64,000 nt of DNA from positions 138,881-202,880 of the forward strand of contig NZ_WYDQ01000002.1 in assembly GCF_024105635.1 (NCBI RefSeq), read 5' to 3'. Both the position numbers and the translations under genes were made by a program. The DNA comes from Oceanicola sp. 502str15 (GTDB lineage Bacteria; Pseudomonadota; Alphaproteobacteria; Rhodobacterales; Rhodobacteraceae). The notes beneath the pieces were generated by a model, which was given only the letters and a program-made list of their open reading frames with translations, was not told the origin of the DNA and ran no database searches. How positions within the stretch are numbered: position 1 is the stretch's first letter; every line of letters begins with the position of its first letter. This document shows, piece by piece, positions 1 to 8,777 of the stretch.

Positions 1-565
1 CCCCGTTCAGCCGATAGAGCAGCGCCTGATCCGCACGGGTTTCGAAAACCACTTCATGATCCGGAGCGGTGTCCGGCGGCCCATTGTCATAGGCTCGTGG
101 CGCGTCTTCGATCTTGGCACTGTTTCCTAGCAGGAAATGCGTCTGCGCGACTGTCGCGATCGGCGCGCCACTGTCGTCCCGGATATCCCGCTCCGACGTC
201 ATGGCAAGACCCTTGCCCTCGCCTCGGCTGCCAATTCCCGTAACGCGCGTCGTCCCGACAATTTCACCCGAACTCGGCAGGGATTGGTGAAGCGTGATCG
301 ACTGGTCTGCGTGGATAACCCGTGTCGCATCGACGCCGGTCGCCGGCAGACCAAGCCAGAAGCCCGGATACCCCATAACCAGTGCCATCGACGGCACGAC
401 CGGCATGTCCGGGTCCGGATCGACGAAGGTCCGTTCCCGCGCCTCCATCGGGTCGCGAGCAAAGCCGATAGAAATCGCGTAAAGCGCGCATTGGAACGGG
501 GTTAGCCGCTGCCGGGCCTCGGGGACCTCGAAAGACAGTAGATCGGCCGCGCGCAGTTCCTTCAT
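1..565 (-). CDS. MaoC-like (hot-dog fold) hydratase, C-terminus cut by window edge
   Basis: About 188 codons are present, running off the left end of the window. Translation shows a MaoC/17-beta-HSD type 4 hydratase-like N-terminal hot-dog domain: an LYAISIGF segment, a VVPSMALVMGYPGFW segment and then HADQSITLHQSLPSSG, which matches the substrate-tunnel half of two-domain (R)-enoyl-CoA hydratases. The C-terminal half with the hydratase active site would lie outside the window. The start ATG shares one base with the thiolase stop (TGATG), so it is translationally coupled as the last visible gene of the Liv/acyl-CoA operon. Expected role: hydration of an enoyl-CoA made by the upstream dehydrogenases. 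Family call is good; substrate unknown. Confidence 0.75.
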   Translation of the reverse strand, partial: MKELRAADLLSFEVPEARQRLTPFQCALYAISIGFARDPMEARERTFVDPDPDMPVVPSMALVMGYPGFWLGLPATGVDATRVIHADQSITLHQSLPSSGEIVGTTRVTGIGSRGEGKGLAMTSERDIRDDSGAPIATVAQTHFLLGNSAKIEDAPRAYDNGPPDTAPDHEVVFETRADQALLYRLNG

Positions 566-1815
566 CAGACCTGCTCCGGCGCCTCGAGCACGGTGACAAC
601 GCAGGCCGCCTCTTCCAGCCCGTGAAATCCTCCGCCGTTTTCGGCGAGTGCCAATTTAGGCTTGCCTGCCTGCCGTTCGCCGCCCTCGCCGCGCAGATGC
701 GTGACAAGTTCGAAAACCTGGATCGCGCCGGTGGCCCCAATGGGATGCCCCTTGGACAGAAGCCCGCCTGACACGTTGATCGGAAGACGGCCGCCCAGCT
801 TGGTATCGCCGCTTTCGACCAGCGCGCCACCGTCGCCGTAGTCGCAGAAGCCCACGTTTTCACTGTGCAGGATCTCGGCGATCGCCGAGGCATCGTGCAG
901 TTCGGCTATGTTGATATCCTCCGGCCCCGCCCCGGCGGCCTCATAGGCTTTCAGTGCTGCGATCCGCGTCAGGTGGCGGTCGTACTGCTCCGGCGTCCGG
1001 TTGCTGCTGGAAGACACCCCCATCCCCCGCACACGCACCGCACGGGCACGATCGAACCTCTTGAGCGCCGACTCGGAAGCCAGGATCAGCGCCCCTGCCC
1101 CGTCGCTCATCGGCGCGCACATTGCCCGGGTGATCGGCCAGGCTATCATGCGGTCCTCGAGCACCTGCTCGACCGTCTGGGAAAAGCGGTATTGTGCGTA
1201 GGGGTTCAGGACCGAATGGTTGTGGTTCTTCGACGCCACCGCTGCAATCTGGCGCTGGGTGGTTCCGAAAGTCTGCATGTGGAACCGCGCCTGGGCTGCG
1301 TAGATATCCATGAACACCGAATGCTCGCCGGTATCCCGGTACTCTTCAGGAATTTCGACACCGTCCCCGGTCGCCAGAAGCGCGGCCAGATGCTGGTCGG
1401 CAAGGCCCCTGTCCCAGCTTCCCTTGAACGCCTCGAACATCCCCTCTCGGTTCTCTGGGTAGTTCATCTTCTCCGCGCCCACGACAAGCGCCACCTCGAA
1501 CAGCCCCGCTTTTACCGCCGCATAGGCCTGGAAAAGGCCAGAGCTGGAACTTGCGCAGGCATTGTCGGTATTGAAAATCGCAATGCTTTCAAAGCCAAAG
1601 GCGCGCAGCGAGGCCTGACCGCGCACCCCGTGCTGTCCTTCAAGGGCGCCTTGCCTTGTGTTGCAGAACCACGCCGCCTCGATCGCGTCCTTGTCCGCAC
1701 CGGCATCGTCCAGCGCGGCCTGCACCGCCATTGCCGTCAGATCCTTCACCGACTTGTCCAGGTGCTTGCCCAGGGGCGTCATGCCCGCACCGACGATGTA
1801 TACGTTGTCACTCAT
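565..1815 (-). CDS. SCP-x type thiolase / acetyl-CoA acyltransferase-like
   Basis: A 416-residue thiolase-fold protein, near the usual ~390-400 length. The nucleophilic cysteine is Cys87 in a DNACASSSSG segment, and the late GHPIGATG motif supplies the catalytic His. The second Cys of classical degradative thiolases (CxGxGxG) is replaced by a GGGFHG segment, as in SCP-x/sterol-carrier-type thiolases and the aldolases related to them. It should therefore cleave, or retro-aldol cleave, a beta-keto or beta-hydroxy acyl-CoA, probably with a bulky or branched acyl chain. It lies between the acyl-CoA dehydrogenase pair and a MaoC hydratase in one operon, which fits a side-chain beta-oxidation role. 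Substrate is inferred from context only. Confidence 0.85.
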   Translation of the reverse strand: MSDNVYIVGAGMTPLGKHLDKSVKDLTAMAVQAALDDAGADKDAIEAAWFCNTRQGALEGQHGVRGQASLRAFGFESIAIFNTDNACASSSSGLFQAYAAVKAGLFEVALVVGAEKMNYPENREGMFEAFKGSWDRGLADQHLAALLATGDGVEIPEEYRDTGEHSVFMDIYAAQARFHMQTFGTTQRQIAAVASKNHNHSVLNPYAQYRFSQTVEQVLEDRMIAWPITRAMCAPMSDGAGALILASESALKRFDRARAVRVRGMGVSSSSNRTPEQYDRHLTRIAALKAYEAAGAGPEDINIAELHDASAIAEILHSENVGFCDYGDGGALVESGDTKLGGRLPINVSGGLLSKGHPIGATGAIQVFELVTHLRGEGGERQAGKPKLALAENGGGFHGLEEAACVVTVLEAPEQV

Positions 1816-1865
1816 GGTTTCTCTCTCGGTTCAGTGCCGGACCCGCCGCAATGGCGGTGCGATCG

Positions 1866-2855
1866 TCATGCGACTTCGCCGACCAACGGAGCGAGCACGT
1901 CCGAAGAACGTGCCGCAGGTGCGGTATCGACAACGTCGCGAAGGCGGCGCAGGTAGAAATGAAGGGGAACTTCCCACGTGTAGCCCATGCCCCCGAACAG
2001 GTGCAGTGACTTCTCGGCGATCTGCGGACAGACCGACATTGCATAGGCAAGCGCCGTTTCCGCCGCAGCCGCCTCTGGCCGGACCAGCGCGTCATCGACA
2101 AGAAGGCGCGCATTCTCCAGCTTGAGTTGCAGACCGGCGAGCGTGTCCCTCAGAACCGGCAGGGCCACCAAAGGGCGGCCAAACTGGGACCGGGTCGAAA
2201 CATGCTCGACCGCCTCGGCCAGACAATAACCGGCGGTCGCCTGAAGCCAGGCTGCCGTGATTACGGCCGAAGCGCGACGATAGGTTGCCATGGCCTCGCC
2301 ACGCGCCTCGCCGATAACTGGCGCCGCACGCGCTGTAACGCGGTAGCTCGGTCGTTCCAGATCGAGCCCGGCCATCCGGGAAATTTCGATCCCGTCAGCG
2401 GAGAGATCGATCAGCGCCAGACCCTGCCCAGCTTCCGTCTCGACACAGGCGAGAAGAATATCGGCGTCACCGGCCAGCGCGACGTGTTCGAGCCCGCCCG
2501 ACATCTTTCCGCTCGCCAGAAAGAGGCTACCGGCAGACGCAACAGTCGCGGTTTTCTTGCCGTTCAGAAGTGCTGCGCAAACCTCCGGTTCGATCAGCTC
2601 GGCGACCTGAGCTGCCAGAATGGCATCGACGAAATTCTCTCTGAGATGGAACCGGGCCAGCGTCGCCGCGATTGCCGCAACCGAGACAAGGTCGAGATCC
2701 ATGCCCCCCGCCGCTTCGGAGACAAGCGCGCCGATCAGCTCCTGCTCGGCTATCGCCGTCATGGTCGCCGCAAAATCGGCACCGTCGAGGCTGGCCGCCA
2801 TTTCGGAAACGGAATTGCACAGGATCGTGCGATCGGTCTGGTCGAGAATGTTCAT
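1866..2855 (-). CDS. Acyl-CoA dehydrogenase, short subunit type
   Basis: A 329-residue flavoprotein-family protein, shorter than the usual ~380-400 for acyl-CoA dehydrogenases. Recognisable parts are the N-terminal helical domain (LGCV-like AEQELIGALVSEAAGG) and the C-terminal helical bundle ending in HLFGGMGYTWEVPLHFYLRRL, the typical FAD/subunit-contact signature. The beta-barrel middle is reduced and the usual cofactor motif of the middle domain is hard to see. Its start overlaps the stop of the larger dehydrogenase (ATGA). A short/long adjacent pair is the arrangement of heteromeric dehydrogenases used in steroid side-chain oxidation (ChsE/FadE pairs), so these two probably form one complex. 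The pairing is inference. Confidence 0.85.
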   Translation of the reverse strand: MNILDQTDRTILCNSVSEMAASLDGADFAATMTAIAEQELIGALVSEAAGGMDLDLVSVAAIAATLARFHLRENFVDAILAAQVAELIEPEVCAALLNGKKTATVASAGSLFLASGKMSGGLEHVALAGDADILLACVETEAGQGLALIDLSADGIEISRMAGLDLERPSYRVTARAAPVIGEARGEAMATYRRASAVITAAWLQATAGYCLAEAVEHVSTRSQFGRPLVALPVLRDTLAGLQLKLENARLLVDDALVRPEAAAAETALAYAMSVCPQIAEKSLHLFGGMGYTWEVPLHFYLRRLRDVVDTAPAARSSDVLAPLVGEVA

Positions 2856-4057
2856 TGCGCAGCCCTCCCTTTCGGCAGGCCCATGAACCTGTCAGCAATG
2901 ATCGCCGACTGGATTTCTGAAGAACCTGCGATGAGGCTTTCTGATCTTGCCCGCAGGTAGATGGTCTGGAACCGTCGGCGGGCCGCCATCAACGCGGGCG
3001 ATGGATCGGGGACCTGCGCGCCCAGCAGTCGCAGCGCAAAGTCGGCCAGCCGCTGATGCGCTTCGCTCCAGTGAAGTTTCATCAGGCTGCCGATCGGGCC
3101 GGGCGAACGATCCTCGCGGATCATCGCCACGATCTTCTCGGCATATAGCTGGACAACCCGCGCGTCGGTCGACAGCGCGCGCAGCGCCGCCGCCGTGCCG
3201 CTATCGGCGAGCCTGACCTTCAGAACCGGTTCGGCCTCGCAGACGGAAACAAGATGGCGCAGCTCGTTTTCGAAGCGCCAGCCGCGATACATCCGGTTGG
3301 TGGCACGCTCGACGCTCAGAACGGAAACAGCGCCTGACCAGCCCGCATCCACCTCGCCCACGATCCCGTCGGCATCGACCAGAACGTCGTCGAAAAAGAC
3401 CTCGCAAAATTCATCCGACCCGTCGATCTGACGGATCGGGCGGATATCGATGCCCTTCGTCCCCATCGGAACGATGATCAGGCTGAGGCTGCGATATCGG
3501 TCCGCCGGGTCGCCGGTGCGAACCAGCAGAAGGCAGAAATCCGCCCGCTGCGCATAGCTCGTCCAGATCTTGCTGCCATTGATGCGCCATTTGCCGCCGT
3601 CGCGTACTGCCTTCGTGCGCACGGCAGCAAGGTCGGACCCGGCCTGCGGCTCGGAAAAGCCCTGGCACCAGATATGCTTCATGCTGAAGATGCCCGGCAG
3701 GTAGGTCCGCTTCTGCTCCTCGGTACCCATCGCCATCAGGATGGTCGAGATAATCTCCTTGCCGATGGAATTCACGCTTTCGGGCAGCGCCCGTCGACCG
3801 ACTTCCTGATTGACGATCAGATGCTCGTCAAAGCTAAGCCCCTGCCCGCCATAGGCCCTGGGGATGGTCATCCCGGAATATCCGGCCTCGTAGAGCCGCC
3901 GTTCCCAGTCGCGGATTTCCTCGGTGCCCGGATCCGCAAACGTTGGGCTGTCCGAAAGGAAGCCCGCTGGGAGGTTTTCGTCCAGCCAGCCGCTGACGGC
4001 GGCGCGGTAGTCGGCCACATCGTTGTTTTCCGACATCTTTTCCATCACGTCCGTCAT
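2852..4057 (-). CDS. Acyl-CoA dehydrogenase, long subunit type
   Basis: I start this at the ATG overlapping the livF stop (TGATG), giving 401 residues (MTDVMEKMSENN...); the longer open frame would run into livF. It shows the full acyl-CoA dehydrogenase layout: N-terminal helices (YEAGYSGMTIPRAYGGQG, about 55-75), the flavin-contact segment WCQGFSEPQAGSDLA (about 130-145), a middle beta domain with INGSKIWTSYA, and a C-terminal bundle with ESLIAGSSEIQ near the end. It oxidises an acyl-CoA to an enoyl-CoA, passing electrons to electron-transfer flavoprotein, whose genes are not in the window. Coupled both to the transporter genes upstream and the short dehydrogenase downstream. Confidence 0.9.
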   Translation of the reverse strand: MTDVMEKMSENNDVADYRAAVSGWLDENLPAGFLSDSPTFADPGTEEIRDWERRLYEAGYSGMTIPRAYGGQGLSFDEHLIVNQEVGRRALPESVNSIGKEIISTILMAMGTEEQKRTYLPGIFSMKHIWCQGFSEPQAGSDLAAVRTKAVRDGGKWRINGSKIWTSYAQRADFCLLLVRTGDPADRYRSLSLIIVPMGTKGIDIRPIRQIDGSDEFCEVFFDDVLVDADGIVGEVDAGWSGAVSVLSVERATNRMYRGWRFENELRHLVSVCEAEPVLKVRLADSGTAAALRALSTDARVVQLYAEKIVAMIREDRSPGPIGSLMKLHWSEAHQRLADFALRLLGAQVPDPSPALMAARRRFQTIYLRARSESLIAGSSEIQSAIIADRFMGLPKGRAAQ

Positions 4058-4764
4058 CACAGCAGCAACGCCTCGATCTCTTGCCGGTTGTCCTGAAATT
4101 CGCGCGTGGTGCCCGACCACACGATCCGTCCGCCATCGAGCAGACACTGACGCTTGGCCAGTTCGGTGGTGAATTTGAAGTTCTGCTCCACCAGAAGCAG
4201 CGAAACGCCGGCTTCATGGATCAGCTTCAGCGCCCGGATCATCGCATCCACTACCACCGGTGCCAGGCCTTCAGTCGGTTCATCCAGCAACAGCACCTTG
4301 GGGTTGGTCAGAAGCGCGCGGGACACGGCAAGCATCTGCTGCTCACCCCCCGACAGGTTCTCACCAAGGGTGCGGGCCTTCGCCTTCAGTTGCGGGAAGA
4401 TGTCGAACACGTCGTCCTGACCGAAGGTCCCGGCCCGGCCGGACAGCTGGGCCACGCGCAAGTTTTCCAGCGCGGTCAGGTTCGGGAAAATCTGCCGGTC
4501 TTCAGGCACATATGCAATGCCGTGGCGAGCCACCTCATGCGGCTGCCAGCGACCTATATCCTGGTCCTCGTAAAGAACCTCTCCCGACATCGGGGTTAGT
4601 AGACCCGCGATGACCTTCATCGTCGTGGACTTTCCGGCTCCGTTGCGCCCGACGAGCGCGACGATATCCTTCTCGCCCAGATCAAAGCTGATCCCGTGCA
4701 GGACCGCGGCCTTGCCATAGGCAAAGCTCATGTCCCGGACATCCAATATCGACCTACGTTCCAA
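4057..4764 (-). CDS. livF: Branched-chain amino acid-type ABC transporter ATPase LivF
   Basis: ABC ATPase of the LivF type, cytoplasmic. I choose a TTG start (Leu-Glu-Arg-Arg-Ser-Ile...) because a GGGAGG ribosome site lies six bases upstream and the frame before it is occupied by livG; this gives 235 residues, the usual LivF size. Walker A GRNGAGKS is near residues 39-46, the signature LSGGEQQ follows about 90 residues later, then Walker B VLLLDEPTEGLAP. The first ten codons overlap the end of livG. It powers import with LivG, LivH, LivM and the LivK-like binding protein. In this setting the substrate is more likely an organic or aromatic/acyl acid than an amino acid. Confidence 0.9.
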   Translation of the reverse strand: MERRSILDVRDMSFAYGKAAVLHGISFDLGEKDIVALVGRNGAGKSTTMKVIAGLLTPMSGEVLYEDQDIGRWQPHEVARHGIAYVPEDRQIFPNLTALENLRVAQLSGRAGTFGQDDVFDIFPQLKAKARTLGENLSGGEQQMLAVSRALLTNPKVLLLDEPTEGLAPVVVDAMIRALKLIHEAGVSLLLVEQNFKFTTELAKRQCLLDGGRIVWSGTTREFQDNRQEIEALLL

Positions 4765-5494
4765 GATAGGCCTCCCTGACTTTCTGGTCCGCGGTAACCT
4801 CAGAGGGTTCACCCCGCGCCAGTACCTGCCCGGCGACAAGCACGACGATTTCGTCGGCAAGGCTCAGGACTGCGTCCATGTTGTGTTCGATGATGATCGT
4901 GGTGTGCCGACGCCGGATGGTCTGAAGAAGCTCCGTCATCCACCCCAGCTCGGAATGGCCCACCCCGGCAAGCGGTTCATCAAGCAGCAGAATCTTCGGC
5001 TCTCCCATCAGGGTCAGCCCCAGTTCGAGCGCCCGTTGCTTGCCATGGGAAAGATAGCTGGCCTCCCGGTCGGCTAGGTCACGCAGACCGACAAGGGTCA
5101 GCATCTCCTCGATGCGCCTCTCGATCTCGGTGTCGCGGCCCGCCAGCTTCCAGAAGGGCTGGATGCGGTACGCAGAGCGCTGGGCGGCAATCCGCAGATT
5201 TTCGCGGGCCGACATCTCGGGGAAAATCTTCACGATCTGAAAGCTGCGCGCGATGCCCATGCGGGTGCGCCGGTCGGGACGAAGGCTGGTTATGTCTTCG
5301 CCTTCCAGCCGAACCGATCCCGCAGTGGGCCTGTAAATACCCGACAGCACGTTGATCAGCGTGGTTTTTCCGGCCCCGTTGGGCCCGATGATCGCGCTGG
5401 TCTTGCCAGCATCGAAATCCAGCGACAATCCGTTGATTGCCTTGAAGGCCCCAAAAGCGACAGTCACGTCAGAGCATGAGAGGATCGCAGTCAT
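4754..5494 (-). CDS. livG: Branched-chain amino acid-type ABC transporter ATPase LivG
   Basis: Second ABC ATPase of the Liv system, 246 residues from the ATG that overlaps the livM stop (ATGA); the in-frame upstream Met would lie inside livM. Walker A GPNGAGKT is at about 37-44, followed by the LivG-typical insert after the Q-loop (FQIVKIFPEMSARENL). The signature is the degenerate LSHGKQR, and Walker B is ILLLDEPLAGV. The switch His sits in IIIEHNMDAV. The LSHGKQR signature replacing LSGGQ is common in LivG proteins. It pairs with LivF as a heterodimer on the cytoplasmic side of the LivHM permease. Confidence 0.92.
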   Translation of the reverse strand: MTAILSCSDVTVAFGAFKAINGLSLDFDAGKTSAIIGPNGAGKTTLINVLSGIYRPTAGSVRLEGEDITSLRPDRRTRMGIARSFQIVKIFPEMSARENLRIAAQRSAYRIQPFWKLAGRDTEIERRIEEMLTLVGLRDLADREASYLSHGKQRALELGLTLMGEPKILLLDEPLAGVGHSELGWMTELLQTIRRRHTTIIIEHNMDAVLSLADEIVVLVAGQVLARGEPSEVTADQKVREAYLGT

Positions 5495-6444
5495 TTTCCA
5501 CCCCCGTTTCTGTCCATGAACCTGGCCTTCAGCGTCCCCCACAGCCCTTTCGGCAGGTAGATCGCCACCAGGATCAGAACGAGCCCGAACAGAAGCTGCG
5601 CGACCACGCTGTCCTTGCTCAGGATGCTGTACATTCCCTGGATCAGAACCGCGCCGATGATCGGCCCGAAAGTCGTGCCAGCCCCGCCGATGAGCGTTGC
5701 GATCATCACGTCCAGCGAGACCGTCGCGTGAAGCGCTTCCGGCCCGATGAATGAGATCAGCCCAGCATTCAGACCGCCCGCGATGGCAGAGATCGCACCG
5801 GAAATCATGAAGGCCACGGAAGAATAAAGGTGGTTGTTATAGCCGATCTGGCGGGACCGGACCGGCTCCTGCCGGATCGCGTGCAGAACCTGACCTAGCG
5901 GAGAGCTTCGCACCAGAAGCGACAGCCATACGATCACCACGACGAAGCCCATGACAAGTGCGGCGTAGTTCCAGTTGTTCCACATATCGATCCCGAAGAA
6001 TTCAGGACGCAGCACACCGGCAAGGCCGTCGATGCCACCGGTCCAGCTTCTCAGCTTCACGCTGAAAAGGATCAGGATGAGCTGAGCGAGGATCAGCGTG
6101 AAAATCGCGAAGAATATCCCGCTTGCCCGCAGGGAGACCGCCACGAAAGCGAGCGCGAGAATGGCGCCTGCGATCATCGCCAGCCCAAGGGCCGGGAAAA
6201 ACCCGACGCCGTAGTTCAGCGTCAGAATGCCAACGACATATCCGCCAACCCCGAAGAATGCCGCGTGACCGAAGGACAGCAACCCGGCCACTCCAAAGGC
6301 AAAATCGAACCCCAGCGCGAAAAGGATCCAGATTCCGGCAAGTGCGATGAAGTAGGCTTGGATCTCAGCCGGAACCAACAGCGGAAAGCAGATTGCCGCA
6401 ATGCTGGCAACGAGGCCGAGGGCTATTTTCAGTCCGAAACTCAT
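5491..6444 (-). CDS. livM: Liv-type ABC permease LivM
   Basis: Inner-membrane permease of the branched-chain amino acid (HAAT) family, 317 residues from MSFGLKIALG; that ATG overlaps the livH stop (ATGA), so I reject the longer frame. It is strongly hydrophobic with about eight to ten membrane segments and carries the LivM landmarks FDFAFGVAGLLSFGHAAFFGVGGY near the N-terminus and GAGTTFGPIIGAVLI near the C-terminus. It forms the substrate channel with LivH. The tight overlaps on both sides show co-translation in the Liv/acyl-CoA operon. Confidence 0.92.
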   Translation of the reverse strand: MSFGLKIALGLVASIAAICFPLLVPAEIQAYFIALAGIWILFALGFDFAFGVAGLLSFGHAAFFGVGGYVVGILTLNYGVGFFPALGLAMIAGAILALAFVAVSLRASGIFFAIFTLILAQLILILFSVKLRSWTGGIDGLAGVLRPEFFGIDMWNNWNYAALVMGFVVVIVWLSLLVRSSPLGQVLHAIRQEPVRSRQIGYNNHLYSSVAFMISGAISAIAGGLNAGLISFIGPEALHATVSLDVMIATLIGGAGTTFGPIIGAVLIQGMYSILSKDSVVAQLLFGLVLILVAIYLPKGLWGTLKARFMDRNGGGK

Positions 6445-7298
6445 GCCGCGCGCACCTTTTGCCCGAACATTCCGTTGGGCCGAACCATCAGGAAAGCCAG
6501 CGCGCCGCCGTAGACGATGAACTGTACCCATTCGGGGAACAGAAGCTGGCCGTAGGCCCGCGTCATGCCAATCAGAAGCGACACGAAGATCGCGCCCCGG
6601 ACGCTTCCCAACCCCGCCAGAATGACGACGAGGAAGCTGTCCAGCAGCATCGTCATTCCCATATTGAGCTGCACTGCGGTGATGGGCGCGACGATGACAC
6701 CGGCAAGCGCGGCTGCCGCGGACCCTGTCGCCAGCACCCAGGTGCGCAGGCGATTCACGTTCACGCCGAGGCTGGACAGCATATCGCTGTTGGTGCTTGC
6801 CGCGCGGATCATCAGGCCGACCGGCGTCCGCTCGATCACGAAAAGAAGAGCGGCGCAGAAGGCCACTCCGATTGCGACCACCAGAAGACGGAAGGTCGAA
6901 AGCTGTGTTCCGGCAAATTCGATCGCCGACGAGAACATCTGCGGCTGCGGTACGTTCTTGTAGTCCAGGCCCCAGATGGCGTGGAGCACTGCCATGAACA
7001 CCGTTGCAACGCCGAGGCTCACGATAAGCTGAAAGGCGTGGTCATGCTTGTAGATGGGTCGGAAAGTCAGCACCTCCTGCAGCGCACCGACCAGCGCACC
7101 GGCAAGGATCGCAACCGGGAAGGCAAGAAGGTAGCTGCCGGTCCCGCTCACACAAGCGAATGCGATGAAAGCGCCAAGGGTGAAGTAGGTGGCATGAGCG
7201 AAATTGATGACGCCAAGCACCCCGAAGATGATTGTCACACCGGATGAAAGCAAAAAGAGGATCATGCCGAGCACAAGCCCGATCAGAAGGACACCCAT
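6441..7298 (-). CDS. livH: Liv-type ABC permease LivH
   Basis: Inner-membrane permease, 285 residues from the ATG (MGVLLIGLVLG); a GTG two codons upstream is possible, but a GAGG ribosome site five bases before the ATG favours the shorter start. Family landmarks are the SGVTIIFGVLGVINFAHATYFTLGAF segment near the N-terminus and AGLGSVRGAIFVSLLIGM in the C-terminal half. About eight membrane segments are predicted by eye. It partners LivM. A gap of about 80 bases separates it from the binding-protein gene upstream. Confidence 0.92.
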   Translation of the reverse strand: MGVLLIGLVLGMILFLLSSGVTIIFGVLGVINFAHATYFTLGAFIAFACVSGTGSYLLAFPVAILAGALVGALQEVLTFRPIYKHDHAFQLIVSLGVATVFMAVLHAIWGLDYKNVPQPQMFSSAIEFAGTQLSTFRLLVVAIGVAFCAALLFVIERTPVGLMIRAASTNSDMLSSLGVNVNRLRTWVLATGSAAAALAGVIVAPITAVQLNMGMTMLLDSFLVVILAGLGSVRGAIFVSLLIGMTRAYGQLLFPEWVQFIVYGGALAFLMVRPNGMFGQKVRAA

Positions 7299-7379
7299 AT
7301 TCACCTCGAAGGAGTTTCGCCGGCCAAGATCAGGCCAAGTTGCGGGGCGGCAGGCCGCCGCCCCGGCGAGAAGACCGAT

Positions 7380-8558
7380 CTACTCCGGACAGGCCGTCGC
7401 GATGTCTTCTGCTTCGAACTTCTGCAGGATCTTCATCTCGTAGGGCTGGTCGCCGCTGCCGGCAGCCGCTTCTGCGATGAAGCTGGGATGCTGGGACTGG
7501 TTATCACAGTCGCGCATGGTCCGCGTCCCGAGGATCGAGCCATCCCAGGTGTGTCCGCTGAATGCCGCCATCCAGTCCTCCGGGTTCCAGGACCCTGTGG
7601 AATCGACGACGTCCATCCACCATTTCAGCCCGTCATAGGCGTCGCCCGCCAGCTGCGAAGGCAGCGTGCCGTATTTTTCCTTGTATGCGGCGACGAATGC
7701 CTTGTTCGCCTCCGTATCGATGCTGGGATCATAGCGAAGTGCGGTAGCAACGCCGATGGATGCATCGCCCGCACCGGCTGCAACGGTGGTGTCCACCAGG
7801 TTGGGACCGACGAGCTTCACGCGCTCAAGAAGACCGATCTCGCCCGCCTGCTTGATAAAGGCGATCGAGTCGCTGCCGCCGGTGCCGATATAGGCTGCCT
7901 CGGCGCCGGAGCCGTTGATCTTGTTGACGATCACCGAGAAATCGGTCTCCCCGTAGGAAGGGAAATCCTCGCCCACCGCTTCGGCGCTGCCCGCCAGCTC
8001 GCCCTTTGCGAATTCCCATCCGGCCCGTGCCACGGCGTAGTCGGATGCGACACCATAGATTTTCGACGGCTCAAGTTGCTCCAGATAGCGCGCGGCGACA
8101 AGCGCGAGCGTGTCCCCGGAGGAGGCCGTGCGGAAGGTGTAATCGTTGCCGTTTTCGGCTGTAATTGACGGATCGGAAGACAGCGGCACAAGCATCGGAA
8201 CCTTCCGCGCGCCAGATACCTTCATGATCGCGAGTGTTTCACTGGACCCGACCGAGCCCACCAGAAACTGAGCGCCGCTCGACATGACCTGCGTGGCCTT
8301 TTGAACGGCGACCTGCGGCTTGCTTTCGGTGTCTTCCCAGGTGATCTCGACCGGAACGCCCAGCAGCATGCCGCCGCGTTCTTCGATCGCAAGATCCATC
8401 CCCTTTTGCGCATCTTCACCAAGAACGCCCAGCGGGCCGCTCAGCGCCAGAAGACCACCGATCTTGAAGGTCTCCTGCGCATCCTGCGCGGCCAACGGAG
8501 CGGCGCCCACGGCAATGGCAAGGCCCGCAACTGCGCCGGCCTGTAGTAGTCTCAACAT
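7380..8558 (-). CDS. Periplasmic substrate-binding protein of Liv/HAAT ABC transporter (LivK-like)
   Basis: First gene of the operon, about 392 residues from the ATG preceded by GGGAGG seven bases upstream. A clear Sec signal peptide (LLQAGAVAGLAIAVGAAPLAAQ) is followed by the type-1 periplasmic fold beginning KIGGLLALSGPLGVLGEDAQKGMDLAIEE, which is the standard start of branched-chain-type binding proteins. Mid-protein YGETDFSVIVNKINGSGAEAAY and C-terminal LPSQLAGDAYDGLKWWMD are also family-typical. It captures substrate in the periplasm for LivHMGF. The linked acyl-CoA enzymes suggest the ligand is a carboxylic acid rather than leucine; this is inference. Confidence 0.9.
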   Translation of the reverse strand: MLRLLQAGAVAGLAIAVGAAPLAAQDAQETFKIGGLLALSGPLGVLGEDAQKGMDLAIEERGGMLLGVPVEITWEDTESKPQVAVQKATQVMSSGAQFLVGSVGSSETLAIMKVSGARKVPMLVPLSSDPSITAENGNDYTFRTASSGDTLALVAARYLEQLEPSKIYGVASDYAVARAGWEFAKGELAGSAEAVGEDFPSYGETDFSVIVNKINGSGAEAAYIGTGGSDSIAFIKQAGEIGLLERVKLVGPNLVDTTVAAGAGDASIGVATALRYDPSIDTEANKAFVAAYKEKYGTLPSQLAGDAYDGLKWWMDVVDSTGSWNPEDWMAAFSGHTWDGSILGTRTMRDCDNQSQHPSFIAEAAAGSGDQPYEMKILQKFEAEDIATACPE

Positions 8559-8688
8559 TCCCATTCCTCCCAAATCTGACCGCACCGGGTCTAGCCGACT
8601 CGCGGCTGCCCCGTCCCGATCTCGAACGCATTCTTTCTTGCACCCGAGGCAACAAGCGTCAACATTAACTTTTCATTACTGAAGCTAC

Positions 8689-8704
8689 ATTCACAATATT
8701 GAAT
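8689..8704. promoter_or_regulatory. Candidate operator in divergent Liv / enoyl-CoA hydratase promoter region
   Basis: The ~220 bp between the LivK-like gene and the enoyl-CoA hydratase gene is unusually AT-rich for this window. It contains ATTCA-CAATAT-TGAAT, and just upstream the related TTCA-TTAC-TGAA. Two similar dyads in a divergent promoter region suggest a regulator site controlling both directions. No regulator gene for this block is visible, so the binding protein is unknown. Evidence is only sequence symmetry. Confidence 0.3.
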
Positions 8705-8777
8705 GATGTCGGTACTTCATCTAGCTTCTGTCGAAATCGGAGAGTCGCGCTACACTGCGAACATGAGGGAGACGTAA

